Made by a program: the position numbers and the translations under genes. A DNA stretch of 64,000 bases. It comes from Desulfurivibrio dismutans (GTDB lineage Bacteria > Desulfobacterota > Desulfobulbia > Desulfobulbales > Desulfurivibrionaceae). The DNA lies in contig NZ_JARGDQ010000002.1 in the NCBI RefSeq assembly GCF_029210385.1, forward strand, positions 124,001 through 188,000. The letters run 5' to 3'. The notes beneath the pieces are model-generated. The model saw nothing but the letters and a program-made list of their open reading frames with translations. It searched no databases and had not been told where the DNA came from. Positions 19,062-29,400 of the stretch are shown here, piece by piece; the stretch's first letter is position 1, and each line of letters starts with the position of its first letter.

Positions 19062-20501
19062 ATGCCGACCATGCCACCATCCTCGCCTGTCCACCTTAAA
19101 CTGCTGATTTTCACCCGTTATCCCGGGCCGGGCCAGGTTAAAAGCCGGTTGACCCCGGCGCTGGGCGCGGCGGAAGCCGCCCGCCTGCAGCGCCGGATGA
19201 GTGAGGCGACGGTGCAGACGGCCCGCCGTTTGCGAAACATTTTGCAAGATTCCGAGGTGGTCGAGGCCACGGTGCGGATTTGCTATACCGGCGGGCGGGC
19301 CGCCTCCTTCCGGGCCTGGCTGGGTGAGGATCTGGAGTATCAGCGCCAGGCGGAAGGTGACCTGGGCCGGCGATTACAGCAGGCTTTTGAGCTGGCCTTC
19401 CGGCCGCGGCTGGCCCATCAGAGCTGCGACGGCCTGGAGTGCGGGACTCCCTTAAAGGACCGGCGCCTTGGCAATGAAATAGAGATGACCCTGGCGGTCG
19501 GCTCCGATGTGCCGAGGCTGACGGCGGAACTGCTGCGGGAGGCGATGAAGAAGCTGACCACCCACGACCTGGTGCTGGGCCCGGCCGAGGACGGTGGCTA
19601 TTACCTGCTGGGCCTGAAAGAGCCACAACCGGAACTGTTTCGCAATATCAAATGGGGGAGCGACCAGGTGGCCGCCCAAACCAGCGCCGCCGCCGCCCGC
19701 CTCGGCCTGACCACCGCCTTCTTGCCCCCTCTGCCGGATATTGATCGCCCCGCCGACCTGACGGCCCTGGCCAATGATGAACGGTTTACCGACTTTTTCG
19801 GCCAACCCCCCAGGCTGTCGGTGATCATTCCCACTCTTAACGAAGCCGCGGTTTTACCCTCAACCCTTGAACACCTGCAGCAGGCGGCAAGCCGCCCGGG
19901 ATCGGAAATTGAAATTATTGTGGCCGACGGCGGCAGCCATGATCAGACCCGCCAACTGGCCAGAAGCTTCGGAGCCACAGTGATTGAGGCCACCAGGGGC
20001 CGGGCGGCCCAGCTCAATGCCGCCGCCGCCGAAGCCCGAGGGCAGGCGCTGCTGTTTCTGCATGCCGACACCGTGCCGCCCCGGGATTTTCCAGCTCTGA
20101 TTTTCCAGACGCTGGCCGACCCAACCACGGTGGCAGGGGCTTTCAGCCTGCAAATTGACGCCGCCGGGGCGCTGTTGCGCCTGCTTGAACGGGGCGCCAA
20201 CCTGCGCGCCCGGCTCCTGGGCCTGCCGTACGGTGATCAGGGAATTTTTCTCAACAAAAGGGTGTTCGAGGAAATGGGCGGCTTCCCGCCGCTGCCGATC
20301 ATGGAGGATTTTCAGTTGGTTCGGTGGCTGGCCCGGCGGGGCCGGGTGGTCATCCGCCCCGAAAAGGCACGCACCAGCGCCCGGCGCTGGCGACAACATG
20401 GAGTCCTGCGGACTTTTTTGATCAACCAGGTTATGGTCCTGGGCTTCTGGTTGGGTATCAGCCCGGACCGTCTGGCCCGGTTCTACCGTAACCAGAGGTA
20501 A
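19062..20501 (+). CDS. Fused TIGR04282-TIGR04283 (arsenosugar-type) glycosyltransferase
   Basis: A 479-residue two-domain protein. Residues ~8-245 form a DUF2064/TIGR04282 nucleotidyl-sugar-like domain: [22 protein letters not shown] at the start, the acidic GSDVP motif and [13 protein letters not shown]. Residues ~251-475 form a family-2 glycosyltransferase of the TIGR04283 type: [47 protein letters not shown] and FLHADTVPP. These two domains are usually separate neighbouring genes in arsenosugar biosynthesis clusters; here they are one protein. The ATG at 19062 is chosen (another at 19071) because upstream residues in the frame overlap the previous gene and are unrelated. Likely in one operon with the phosphorylase. 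No arsM or arsS gene is visible nearby. Confidence 0.85.
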   Translation: MPTMPPSSPVHLKLLIFTRYPGPGQVKSRLTPALGAAEAARLQRRMSEATVQTARRLRNILQDSEVVEATVRICYTGGRAASFRAWLGEDLEYQRQAEGDLGRRLQQAFELAFRPRLAHQSCDGLECGTPLKDRRLGNEIEMTLAVGSDVPRLTAELLREAMKKLTTHDLVLGPAEDGGYYLLGLKEPQPELFRNIKWGSDQVAAQTSAAAARLGLTTAFLPPLPDIDRPADLTALANDERFTDFFGQPPRLSVIIPTLNEAAVLPSTLEHLQQAASRPGSEIEIIVADGGSHDQTRQLARSFGATVIEATRGRAAQLNAAAAEARGQALLFLHADTVPPRDFPALIFQTLADPTTVAGAFSLQIDAAGALLRLLERGANLRARLLGLPYGDQGIFLNKRVFEEMGGFPPLPIMEDFQLVRWLARRGRVVIRPEKARTSARRWRQHGVLRTFLINQVMVLGFWLGISPDRLARFYRNQR

Positions 20502-20509
20502 GCATGAAA

Positions 20510-20586
20510 TGGTCGGGGCGAGAGGATTCGAACCTCCGGCCTCCTGCTCCCAAGGCAGGCGCGCTACCAGGCTGCGCCACGCCCCG
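20510..20586 (-). tRNA. tRNA-Pro (UGG), CCA encoded
   Basis: On the minus strand: acceptor CGGGGCG/CGCCCCG, D arm GCGCAGCCTGGTAGCGC, anticodon stem CCTGC/GCAGG with loop CTTGGGA giving TGG, and T loop GGTTCGAATCC. The terminal ACCA is encoded at 20513-20510. Its 3' end lies 8 bp from the stop of the glycosyltransferase gene. Confidence 0.95.
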
Positions 20587-20606
20587 ACTTACTGCAAGGG
20601 AATGAT

Positions 20607-20635
20607 TTATTAGCATCCCCCCGAGTTAAGGTCAA
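20607..20635 (-). promoter_or_regulatory. Sigma-70-type promoter of tRNA-Pro
   Basis: On the minus strand TTGACC (20635-20630) and TAATAA (20612-20607) are separated by exactly 17 bp, placing the transcription start a few bases before the mature tRNA 5' end at 20586. Confidence 0.6.
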
Positions 20636-20711
20636 GGAGAAAGCACCGATGGGGAGGGCGCCAGGCGCGGCCAAAAAAAAGGCGCCACCGGACATAACAG
20701 GTGCAAAACTG

Positions 20712-20740
20712 TTGACGCGAGTCCGCCGGCTTGCTATATT
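20712..20740 (+). promoter_or_regulatory. Sigma-70-type promoter of tRNA-Asn
   Basis: TTGACG (20712-20717) and TATATT (20735-20740) are separated by 17 bp, and the tRNA begins 12 bp after the -10 box. This is the best consensus promoter in the window. Confidence 0.8.
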
Positions 20741-20752
20741 TGCCGCTTTCGT

Positions 20753-20828
20753 TCCCGGGTAGCTCAGTTGGTAGAGCAGGTGGCTGTTAACCACCCTGTC
20801 GGGGGTTCGAGTCCCTCCCCGGGAGCCA
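20753..20828 (+). tRNA. tRNA-Asn (GUU), CCA encoded
   Basis: Acceptor TCCCGGG/CCCGGGA, D arm AGCTCAGTTGGTAGAGC, anticodon stem GGTGG/CCACC with loop CTGTTAA giving GTT, and T arm with GGTTCGAGTCC. GCCA is encoded at the 3' end. Divergent from tRNA-Pro. Confidence 0.96.
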
Positions 20829-20867
20829 TTTGAAAATCTGGTATCAACAGATGCCAAACGATAGTGA

Positions 20868-20899
20868 CCCCGCCTTCCATCCGGAAGGCGGGGTTTTTT
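20868..20899 (+). terminator. Rho-independent terminator of tRNA-Asn
   Basis: An 11-bp perfect stem CCCCGCCTTCC/GGAAGGCGGGG with an ATCC loop followed by six T residues, about 40 bp after the tRNA. Confidence 0.9.
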
Positions 20900-21136
20900 G
20901 TTTTTCAATACTGAACATGACGCGCTGTTATCTGGTTGACCAGGTAATTTTTTGTTTGTTTTTGCTCACTGGTGTCCGATCAGATGTCAAATAATTTTAA
21001 CTGGCTTTTTGTTTCGGATTTATTTACAATTCCACGCAGAGTGCGTTCTTCGCAAAACCACGTGCCTCCCAATGGTTAGGCGGTAAATCTTTTGTGATGT
21101 GACTACCACTACATGGTTGTCACGGAGGACTGCAAA
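20900..21136. other. Non-coding leader before the hybrid histidine kinase
   Basis: AT-rich stretch with no gene. A small CTGGT-TGA-CCAG dyad lies near 20933-20944. No consensus promoter stands out; the Shine-Dalgarno ggagg at 21124-21128 belongs to the kinase gene. Confidence 0.5.
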
Positions 21137-23836
21137 GTGGCAGCACATAAGAGCCTGCAAGTGCCCTTTGGTGGAAACGGACTCAGGCGCCGCATTCTGC
21201 TCCCCCTTGGCCTCGCGTTACTGCTCAGCACGGTGGTTACCATTTTCGCTGGCCTCCACATCCACAGTCTGCATGTGGCCAGAGAGGGGGGACAGCGCCA
21301 GGAGGCAATCCAGGCGCTGCTACCGATTCTGCTGAATAAAGAGCTTTTCCACCTACGCGCCCACCTCGACGGTCTGGCCACCTGCCCGAACTTTCAGCAA
21401 GCCTGGCTGACCGGCGACCTTAACGCTCTTGAAGCCCGGGTAGCCCAATTACCCGCCGGGCTCAAGTCACACCATGAATTCTTTGATCTCTCCCTGCTGC
21501 AACCCGACCAAACGTTGCTTCTGCGCTGGCAAACACCCTTATGGCACCATGAACGTTCAGGCAGCGAGGTTCTGGCCCGGGCCGCACAATCGGGCGAGCC
21601 GGCTCATGGGCTGGAACTTGATCCGGCCGGGATACTTTTGCTGCGGCTGGTGTATCCGCTGCCGTCGGAAGGTAAACTGGCGGGTTTTATTGATCTCAGC
21701 GCTGAAATTCATGGACTGACGGCAACTCTCCAACGCTCGGTGGGCAGTGATATCTGGCTGGTCACAGCCAAAGAAAAACTTGACCGGAAAAGCTGGCTGC
21801 GCCTGGCCGGGCCTGACGGGCCCTGGGAGTGGGGGCGCTTGGCCAGGCATGTGGTGCTGGGCGACAACCGGAAGAATATCCCACCGGTACTGCGCGACTT
21901 TATGGCTCGGCCGCATCATCAACATACCCTGAAAACTTTCACCTCCACCGAAAAGGGCTGGACGGTGCAGGGCGGCCAGGTCCCGTTGCTGGACGATACC
22001 GGCCTTGAAATCGGCGAGATTTTCTTTCTTGACGACACTTCGGGGCTGATCGCAGAGCTTAACCGGTTGCGCCTGTTTTTCCTGGTAATTACCGGAAGTA
22101 CGGCCGCCGCTGTCTTTACCTTTCTCTTTTTCTTTCTCGGCCGAATCCAGGCCACCCTGTTTGCACAGAAAAAGGCCTTGCTCGACGAAATTGACAGCCG
22201 GAAACACACCGAAACCGCTCTTCGCCAGCTGCAGGAGGACCTTGAACGCCAGGTGGCCGAACGGACCCGGGCACTGAGCGATACCAACCAGGCGCTGCAG
22301 CGGGAAATCACCGAGCGGCAGCAAACCGGAGAAGAGTTGCGCCGGGCCAAAGAGGAGTGGGAAGAAACCTTTAACGCCATGGCCGATACCGTTACCATCC
22401 TGGACCCGGAACTGCGCATTATGCGCGCCAACCGGGCGACCGGCGAACTTTTGGGGCAGTCGGGGGAGCAGTTGGTCGGCCGGCACTGTTACGAATTATA
22501 CCGGGGAACAGCCGAACCCTGCCAAGGCTGTCCGGTGACCAAAACCCTTGGCGACCACCGTCAGCATACCAGTGAGATTGAACACTGTACCCTGGGCAAA
22601 ACTCTGCTGGTTGCCGCCTCGCCTCTGATCGGCGACGACGGTGTCTGCCGCGGAGTGGTGCATGTCGCCAGGGATATCACCGCCCATAAAAAATTCGAGG
22701 CCAGGCTCCAGCAAACAAAAAAAATGGAGGCCGTAGGCACCCTGGCGGCGGGAGTTGCCCACGACTTCAACAATATTCTCACCGGCATCCTCGGCCACAG
22801 CGAGTTGATCTTGCGTGGCAACACCGACGATTCGGCTCTGCGGGAGGATATCAACCGGATACTGGAAATGGGCCGGCGGGGGGCGGGCCTTACCCGCCAG
22901 CTCCTGGCATTCAGCCGTGAGCAGAGTGCCAGGATGCAACCGCTAAACCTTAATGAACTGGTGGAAAATCTAATGAAAGCCCTCGGCCGCCTCATTGGCG
23001 AAGATATCGAGGTCACCTTCAATCTCAACCCTGATCTCGGCATCGTCAACGGTGATCCGGGGCAACTGGAACAGGTCATCCTTAACCTGATGGTCAACGC
23101 CCGGGATGCCATGCCCACCGGCGGCACCATTACCATTTCGACCAGCAACGTCGAGCTTGATACCGATCAGGCGGCCCGTCATCCCGGAATGACCCCAGGC
23201 TCCCATGTAATGCTGGCCGTTTCCGATACCGGCAGCGGCATGGACCCTGAAACCCAGGAGCATATCTTCGAACCGTTCTTTACCACCAAAGAAATCGGGA
23301 CCGGAACCGGGCTGGGGCTGGCCACCGTGTACGGCATCATCCAGCAGCACCACGGCAGTATCTGGGTGTACAGCGAAATCGGCGGCGGGACCGTGTTCAA
23401 AATCTTTCTACCACAGACGGCGGCGCCGGACAGTACCCAAGCCACCCGGGTTTTTCCGGATCTGCCCGGAGGTCGGGAAACCATTCTGCTGGCTGAGGAT
23501 GAAGCGGCAGTGCGCGACATCCTCAAGCGCACCCTGGGTGCCTTAGGCTACAAAGTTTTGACGGCCCGAGGTCCAGCCGAGGCGGAAGAGCAGTTTGCCG
23601 CCGAACCGGAGATCGACCTGTTATTCACCGATGTGATCATGCCGGGCGGCAACGGCATGGATCTTTACCGGCGGCTGGCGGCCCAGCGATCCGGCCTCAA
23701 AGTGCTGTTCATGTCGGGTTACGGTGAGGCGGTCATGAAACAGAAGGAGATGGATTTTGCCGGGTTTCCCTTTATCCAAAAACCTTTTGCCACCGTCGAT
23801 GTCGTCCAGGCGGTGCGGAATGCCCTGGATACATAA
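21137..23836 (+). CDS. Hybrid sensor histidine kinase with PAS and receiver domains
   Basis: A membrane-bound hybrid kinase of 899 residues. One membrane helix near residues 17-38 (ILLPLGLALLLSTVVTIFAG), a periplasmic sensor of about 270 residues, and a second helix near 312-335 (LFFLVITGSTAAAVFTFLFF). A coiled coil leads to a PAS domain (~400-515) carrying a cysteine cluster CYELYRGTAEPCQGC. The kinase core has the phospho-accepting histidine in AAGVAHDFNN near residue 541, an N box NLMVNARDAM, and G boxes SDTGSGMD and GTGTGLGLATVYGI. A C-terminal receiver has the phosphorylatable Asp in LLFTDVIMPGG. GTG at 21137 is preferred over ATG at 21113 because ggagg lies 8 bases before it. No partner response regulator is adjacent, so output is unknown. 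Confidence 0.88.
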   Translation: MAAHKSLQVPFGGNGLRRRILLPLGLALLLSTVVTIFAGLHIHSLHVAREGGQRQEAIQALLPILLNKELFHLRAHLDGLATCPNFQQAWLTGDLNALEARVAQLPAGLKSHHEFFDLSLLQPDQTLLLRWQTPLWHHERSGSEVLARAAQSGEPAHGLELDPAGILLLRLVYPLPSEGKLAGFIDLSAEIHGLTATLQRSVGSDIWLVTAKEKLDRKSWLRLAGPDGPWEWGRLARHVVLGDNRKNIPPVLRDFMARPHHQHTLKTFTSTEKGWTVQGGQVPLLDDTGLEIGEIFFLDDTSGLIAELNRLRLFFLVITGSTAAAVFTFLFFFLGRIQATLFAQKKALLDEIDSRKHTETALRQLQEDLERQVAERTRALSDTNQALQREITERQQTGEELRRAKEEWEETFNAMADTVTILDPELRIMRANRATGELLGQSGEQLVGRHCYELYRGTAEPCQGCPVTKTLGDHRQHTSEIEHCTLGKTLLVAASPLIGDDGVCRGVVHVARDITAHKKFEARLQQTKKMEAVGTLAAGVAHDFNNILTGILGHSELILRGNTDDSALREDINRILEMGRRGAGLTRQLLAFSREQSARMQPLNLNELVENLMKALGRLIGEDIEVTFNLNPDLGIVNGDPGQLEQVILNLMVNARDAMPTGGTITISTSNVELDTDQAARHPGMTPGSHVMLAVSDTGSGMDPETQEHIFEPFFTTKEIGTGTGLGLATVYGIIQQHHGSIWVYSEIGGGTVFKIFLPQTAAPDSTQATRVFPDLPGGRETILLAEDEAAVRDILKRTLGALGYKVLTARGPAEAEEQFAAEPEIDLLFTDVIMPGGNGMDLYRRLAAQRSGLKVLFMSGYGEAVMKQKEMDFAGFPFIQKPFATVDVVQAVRNALDT

Positions 23837-23895
23837 GCCTGTCTTTCCCTGGACCCACTCATTATCAACCGCCGGCAACAGCGCCGAAATTTCAC

Positions 23896-24543
23896 CTACA
23901 GGGAAAGGGCCTTCTTGGGGCAGTTGACGACGCAGTTTTCACAGCGCATGCACTCCAGGCTGGGCACGTAACCCTGCTCTTTGTAGGCCCCCGGATAAGT
24001 CTGGATCGGGCAGACCTTTTGGCACAGACCGCACTGCTTGCAGTCGTCGGCCACCTTCAACAGATGCGTCTTTGGCGCCATCACCCCCTGCATCGAGGCC
24101 ATGGGGCAGAAATTACACCAGGATCTGGGTTTAAAGTAGAGCCCGAAAGCCACGGCGATGGTGGTGGCCACCGTCCACATCATGACAAAAACCGCCCCGA
24201 TTTTGGCCGGATCACCGCCGGAGGCGATCAGCCGGCTGACCATCAAACCCATGAGCAGCACAAAAAACAGCCAGCGAAACCAGGTTTTCTTGAACAGCTT
24301 CGGCATCTCCCGGTGCAGGCTGATCTTGCTCAGCACCCGCTCGTGAAAGGCCCCCATGGCACAAAGCCAACCACAGTAGAGGCGCCCCCAGAAAAAAGTC
24401 ATCACCATCATGGTAACCATCATCGCCAGGGCCAGATACCCCAGGTAGGGCTGGTAAACCCCGCCGATAATCACCAGCGGCACCAGCGGCGCCAAAAAAT
24501 ACTGTATTATTCTACGATTCTTTTTTTCTTTAATGACCCTCAT
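23896..24543 (-). CDS. NapH/polyferredoxin-like membrane 4Fe-4S protein
   Basis: A 215-residue inner-membrane iron-sulfur protein. Four to five hydrophobic segments (APLVPLVIIGGVYQPYLGYL, ALAMMVTMMVMTFFWGRLYC, WLFFVLLMGLMVSRLI, IGAVFVMMWTVATTIAVAFG) carry two characteristic membrane-border motifs, CGWLCAMG and CNFCPMASMQG. Two ferredoxin-type [4Fe-4S] motifs follow: CKQCGLCQKVCP and CMRCENCVVNCP. This architecture matches NapH and related proteins that take electrons from quinol and pass them to periplasmic or membrane partners. It is a single gene here, so the partner is unknown. The ATG has an AGGGG ribosome site. A good promoter with AT-rich operator-like dyads lies upstream. Confidence 0.82.
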   Translation of the reverse strand: MRVIKEKKNRRIIQYFLAPLVPLVIIGGVYQPYLGYLALAMMVTMMVMTFFWGRLYCGWLCAMGAFHERVLSKISLHREMPKLFKKTWFRWLFFVLLMGLMVSRLIASGGDPAKIGAVFVMMWTVATTIAVAFGLYFKPRSWCNFCPMASMQGVMAPKTHLLKVADDCKQCGLCQKVCPIQTYPGAYKEQGYVPSLECMRCENCVVNCPKKALSL

Positions 24544-24573
24544 GACAACCGCCCCTTAACTGAAGATTAAGCG

Positions 24574-24624
24574 TTAAATAATTTAATCAAACAATTAAAT
24601 AACACAGCTCGCTTATTTCGTCAA
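24574..24624 (-). promoter_or_regulatory. Promoter with overlapping AT-rich dyads for the NapH-like gene
   Basis: On the minus strand TTGACG (24624-24619) and TATTTA (24601-24596) have a 17-bp spacer. Two perfect inverted repeats overlap or follow the -10: TTTAAT-N6-ATTAAA (24582-24599) and TTAAAT-A-ATTTAA (24574-24586). They are placed where a repressor or FNR/CRP-type regulator would act. Confidence 0.6.
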
Positions 24625-24656
24625 GGGGCAACAAAGGCCAGAAATGGCGGCTCGGT

Positions 24657-26399
24657 TCAGCGGGTGGTGATCTGGCGGCGGGCCAGCAGGGAGCCGTCCA
24701 AACGATAAAGCTCGGTCAGGGCCAGACGGTAGGCTACTTTGGCATCCACTTCCGCCAACTGGCTTTCCAGCAAATCGCGCTGGGCCCGGGCCACGTTCAG
24801 GGCGGTGCTGCGCCCCACCTCGAACTTGACCTCTTCCACCCGCAGCACCTCCTCCTGGAGGCGGCGGCGCTCGGCGGAGGCATCAATCTGGGTGCGGGTT
24901 CGGTGGGCCTCAAGATGGGCCTTGCGGACATCCAATTCCACCAGTTGGCTCAGATTGCCAAGGCTGGCCTCGGCCTGGTTGCGACTGGCGCGGGCCCGGG
25001 CATCAACGGCAGCGGCGGCCCGGTTGCCTCGCAACGGCAAGGAAAAACGCAACCCCGCGGAGCCGGCGTAGGTCGAGTCATCGATTAACTCACGGAAGGA
25101 GCGACCGAAACTGTCGGCGTAGCCGGTTTTGCCCAGGGTGATAAAAAGATCCAGGCGGGGCAGCAAGCCGTTGCGGGTCTGCACCACCTCCAGCTCGCCC
25201 TGTTCCAGCCGTAGCCGGGCCTCACCCAAATCTGGCCGCATTTGCCGGCTCAGGGCCACATGCTCCAACACCGGGTCGGGTGCCGTTTGGGGAACATAAG
25301 GGGTTTCCCGCGGCACCGGCTGGAGGGTCCAAATCTCGGCCATCTCAGCATAGCGGCGTTGCTGGGCCATACCGGCAGTCGAACCGGCAGGCGCCGGGTT
25401 AACAAGGTTCAGCAACTCCAACCGTGCCTGGTCCCGGCTGCTTTCCCCGTCGATCAGGCTTTGGCGGCGGAAAGCCAGTTCCGCCTCGGCGGCGGCCCGT
25501 TCCACCGCCGCCACCGTTCCCACCTCGATGCGGCGCAACACATCCTGTAACTGGGATTGTGCCACGGCCAAAGATTGGCGGTAGATGGCAATCCGGCTTT
25601 CCGCCAGCACCAGCTCCCAATAGGCCCTTTCCACCTCCGCCACCAGGCTCTGGGTAAAGCCGCGCAGTTCATACAAAGAAACCAGCACCTCGAGATCGGC
25701 CTGACGCACCCCGACCAGGTTGGCCTCTCGACTGCCGCCGCGCAGCAGGGCCTGGGTCAGGCTCAGGCTGGCGCCGGCCCGATGGTGCAGGCCATCGGGG
25801 GTATTTTCGGCATCGCTGCGCCGTTGCTCCAGGGCCAGCTCCAGGGCGGTGCCGGTGGCCAGTTCCTGCTCCACCCCCAACCGGTAATTCTCCGTTTCCG
25901 TGCGCCGGTAATCGTCACCAAAAGGGATTTTTTCGCGGCCGGCTGATGCTTCGGCAAACAGCGTCGGATCAAACACCGCCCGCTCCTGTTCGGCAAAGGT
26001 GCCGCTGATCAACGGCCGGTAGAGCTGAATTCCCAGCGAACGGTTATTGGCCAGGGCCATGACCACCGCTTCTTCCACCGACAGCTCCAACCGCCCCTGT
26101 TCATCGGGTCGGGGAAACTGGTCGGCCGCCGAGCGGGGCAGATAGCGCTCCAAGTCCAGCCGACGGGCGGCGGTAGCCGCCTCCCTGGCACTGGCCGCCG
26201 CCTCCGGCGTCTCTGGCATGACCAAATCCGGCGGCAGTTCACCGGCCTCACTGGCAACGACTCCCGCCGGCAGCGCTGCCACCGCCAGCCCGGCCAGCAG
26301 AACCACCAGCAGGGCGGCCCAGTAGCTTTTCCGGTGCGGCTCTTTTGTCCGCATACCTTGCAGGCTGTCAGCCCTTTGCCGTTTTTCCCGATAAAGCAT
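24657..26399 (-). CDS. TolC-family outer membrane efflux protein
   Basis: A 580-residue outer-membrane factor. An N-terminal signal segment (YWAALLVVLLAGLAVAALPAGVVAS) is followed by two OEP repeats of long alpha-helical hairpins: the first (~120-330) includes LELSVEEAVVMALANNRSLGIQ, the second (~360-570) includes RPDLGEARLRLEQGELEV and ends LALTELYRLDGSLL. It forms the trimeric outer-membrane channel for the RND pump encoded directly upstream (43 bp gap). The ATG at 26399 has a GAGAGG ribosome site. Last gene of the leftward MFP-RND-TolC operon; the divergent pump operon lacks its own TolC and may share this one. Confidence 0.9.
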   Translation of the reverse strand: MLYREKRQRADSLQGMRTKEPHRKSYWAALLVVLLAGLAVAALPAGVVASEAGELPPDLVMPETPEAAASAREAATAARRLDLERYLPRSAADQFPRPDEQGRLELSVEEAVVMALANNRSLGIQLYRPLISGTFAEQERAVFDPTLFAEASAGREKIPFGDDYRRTETENYRLGVEQELATGTALELALEQRRSDAENTPDGLHHRAGASLSLTQALLRGGSREANLVGVRQADLEVLVSLYELRGFTQSLVAEVERAYWELVLAESRIAIYRQSLAVAQSQLQDVLRRIEVGTVAAVERAAAEAELAFRRQSLIDGESSRDQARLELLNLVNPAPAGSTAGMAQQRRYAEMAEIWTLQPVPRETPYVPQTAPDPVLEHVALSRQMRPDLGEARLRLEQGELEVVQTRNGLLPRLDLFITLGKTGYADSFGRSFRELIDDSTYAGSAGLRFSLPLRGNRAAAAVDARARASRNQAEASLGNLSQLVELDVRKAHLEAHRTRTQIDASAERRRLQEEVLRVEEVKFEVGRSTALNVARAQRDLLESQLAEVDAKVAYRLALTELYRLDGSLLARRQITTR

Positions 26400-26442
26400 G
26401 ACGCCGGCCTCTCTCCAGATGGTGTAATGTTGCTGTTTTGTT

Positions 26443-29400
26443 TTACTGCTGCCGCTCAGCGCGGTGCCGGTACATTAAGGAGTAAAGCACCGGAATCAGC
26501 AGCAGACTGATAAAGGTGGAGCTGAGCAGGCCGCCGACCACCGCTCGGGCCATGGGGGCCTGCTGCTCGCTGCCCTCCCCCATTCCCAGGGCCAGGGGCA
26601 ACATGGCGAAGGTGGTGGTCAGGGTGGTCATCAGGATCGGCCGCAGTCGCCGTCGCCCCGCCTCCCGGGCCGCCTCCAGGGCCGGCCAGCCCGCGTCACG
26701 TCGCAGCCTGGTGGCCTGGTCCACCAGCAGGATGGCGTTGTTGACCACGATCCCCACCAGCATGATGCCGCCGATGTAGGACTGGGCATTGAGGGTGGTG
26801 CCGGTAAGCAGCAGCATCAGCACCACCCCGATCAGGGCCATGGGCACGGCGAACATTACCACCAGGGGATCACGCAGCGATTCGTAAAGGCTGGCCATCA
26901 CCATGTAAACCAGCAGCACCGCCAGCAACAGCCCCAGGGCCATTTCGCTGAAGGCCTTCTCCTGCTGTTCGTAATCGCCACCGAAGGTAATGTCAATCCC
27001 CCGGGGGACGGGAATGGTTTCCAGTCGCTGGCGAATATCGGCCACCACCGAGCCCAGGTCCCGGCCGGCCAGGTTGGCCTGCACCCGGCTGACCCGCTGC
27101 TGGTCCTGGCGCTCGATGGTCAGCGGACCTTCCGAGCGTTCCACCGTCACCACGTTGGCCAGGGTGACGAACTCGCCGGCGTCGTTGCGCACGGCAATAT
27201 TCAAAATATCGTCAAAATCAAGCTGTTCCGCCTCTTGCAGGCGCATGAAGATGCGGTACTCTTGGCCGCCGTCGCGGAACTCGCCGGCGGTGGCGCCGGC
27301 CATGGCAAGCTCGACGGTGCGGGCTATGCGGGCCACCGACAGACCCAGGTCGGCGGCCCGCTGCCGGTCTATACGCAGCAGCTCCAATGGCACCCCACCT
27401 TCCCGGCTCAGGCGCAAATCGGAGATTCCCTCGATATCGGCAATGGCGTCCCGCACCTGGCGGGCCACTTGGTCCAACTGCGCCAGCTCAAAACCACGTA
27501 CCTCGATGACCAGCCGCTCATCCTCGGCTCCGGCAGCCAGGCGCAGAATAAACAGCCCCCCGGTACGGGTGCGGATCTCCACCCCGGGAATATCACGCAA
27601 CAGAGGCCGCAGGTCGGCGGCGATCTGCTCGCTGGAGCGCTCCCGCTCCCGCATCGGCACCATGACCAGACGAATATCGGCGTTGGCCGGCGCCCCGGTG
27701 CGCCAGGAAGTGCCCCCGACCCGAACCACCGAGGCCCTGGTTTCCGGGACCGCCGGCATGATGATTTTTTCCACCTGCCGCACTTTTTCATCCAGCAGGG
27801 CCAACTGGGTGCCGGTTTCCATCTCTACGCTGATCCGCACCTGGCCCTCATCGGCCTGGGGCATGAACTCGCTGCCCAGGTGGGGCAGCAACATCAGGGC
27901 CAGGACAAACATCGTGACGAAAAAGATCACCACCGGTCCACGGTTGTTTAAGGCCCCATCCAGGGTGCGCTGGTAAAAAGTTTCCAGGCCGTTAAACATT
28001 CCCGCCAGCAGCCGCAGCAGGGACGCCCGCAATCCCCGCTCCCCTTCCCCGGCCACCGCCGCCGGCCGTACCAGGTGGGCGGCCAGCATGGGGGTCAGGG
28101 TCAGGGCGGTGATCAGGGCCGCCAGTAGGGCAAAACCAACCACCAGGGCCAATTGGCGGAACAGCACCCCGGCCAGTTCCTGGGCAAACAGGATGGGGAA
28201 AAAGATCACCAGGGTGGTCAGGGTGCCGGCGACCACGGCGGCGGCCACCTCGCCGGTGCCCTGCTCCGCCGCTTCATGGGCCGCCTTTTTTTCCTTATCC
28301 CGCAGGCGGGCGATGTTTTCCAGCACCACGATGGAGCTGTCCACCATCATCCCCACGCCCAGAGCCAGACCACCCAGGGTCATCAGGTTGAGGGTAAAGC
28401 CGCCAAAGTAGATCAGGGCGAAGGTGGAGATCACCGCCACCGGGATGGCGGTGGCCGCCACCAGGGTGGAACGCAGGCTGCGCAGGAAAAAGAGCAGCAC
28501 CAGCACCGCCAGGGAACCGCCATAGAGCAGGGAGCGGCCGACATTGTCGATGGAGCGCTGGATGTACTCGGAAAAATCAATGATGGGAACGATCTCCATC
28601 TGGGGGAAATCCCGGTTGAGCCGCTCCACCTCATGCAACACCCCCCGGGCCACCTGCACGGTGTTGGCGTCTGGCTGTTTGCGGATGGCCAGCCGCACCC
28701 CCGGTTCATCGTTGATCCGTACAATGCGGCTTACCTTGCGGTGGGTGTCGACGATCTCGGCCACCTGCTCCAGGGTGATGGTAGCGCCGTCGCGCACCGC
28801 CAGCACGGTGGCGGCCAGTTCCGCCAAACTGGTGAACTGGCCAGGGGTGCGAAGGGTGACCTCCAGTCGGCCCCGCTCGATCTCGCCGGCGGGCACGGTG
28901 ATGTTGGCATCCCGCAGGGCCTGGCGGATGCCGTCCAGGGTCAGGCCCAGGGCGGCAATCTTGTCGGCGTGGAGATTGACCTGGATCTCCCGCTCCAACC
29001 CCCCCCAGACATCCATGGAGGCCACCCCCGCCACCCTTTCGATCCGGAAGCTCATCTGCTCATCGATGAGCCGTCGCAATTCCAGGGGGTCCATGGCGCT
29101 GGCGGCCCCCAGGATCAGCACCGGGGTGGCGGAGATATCGAATTTGCGCACCTGGGGCCGGGACACCTCATCGGGCAACTGATTCATCACCCGGTCCAGC
29201 CGGTCCCGCAGGTCATTGGCCGCCACATCGATATCGGTCCCCCAGGCAAAGGAAACCCGGACGCTGCTTACCCCTTCCGAAGAGTTGGAGTTGATGCTCT
29301 CCACCCCGGCCACCGCCGCCACCGCCTGCTCGATGGGGCGGGTGATCAGCTCTTCCACTTCTTCGGGACTGGCATTTTCGTAACTGGAGGAGATGGTGAG

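Noticed and set aside
20564-20908. Minus-strand frame with GGTRTPDRVVNSHLLYQLSY
   Set aside because: It is the complement of tRNA-Asn and its terminator, not a protein gene.
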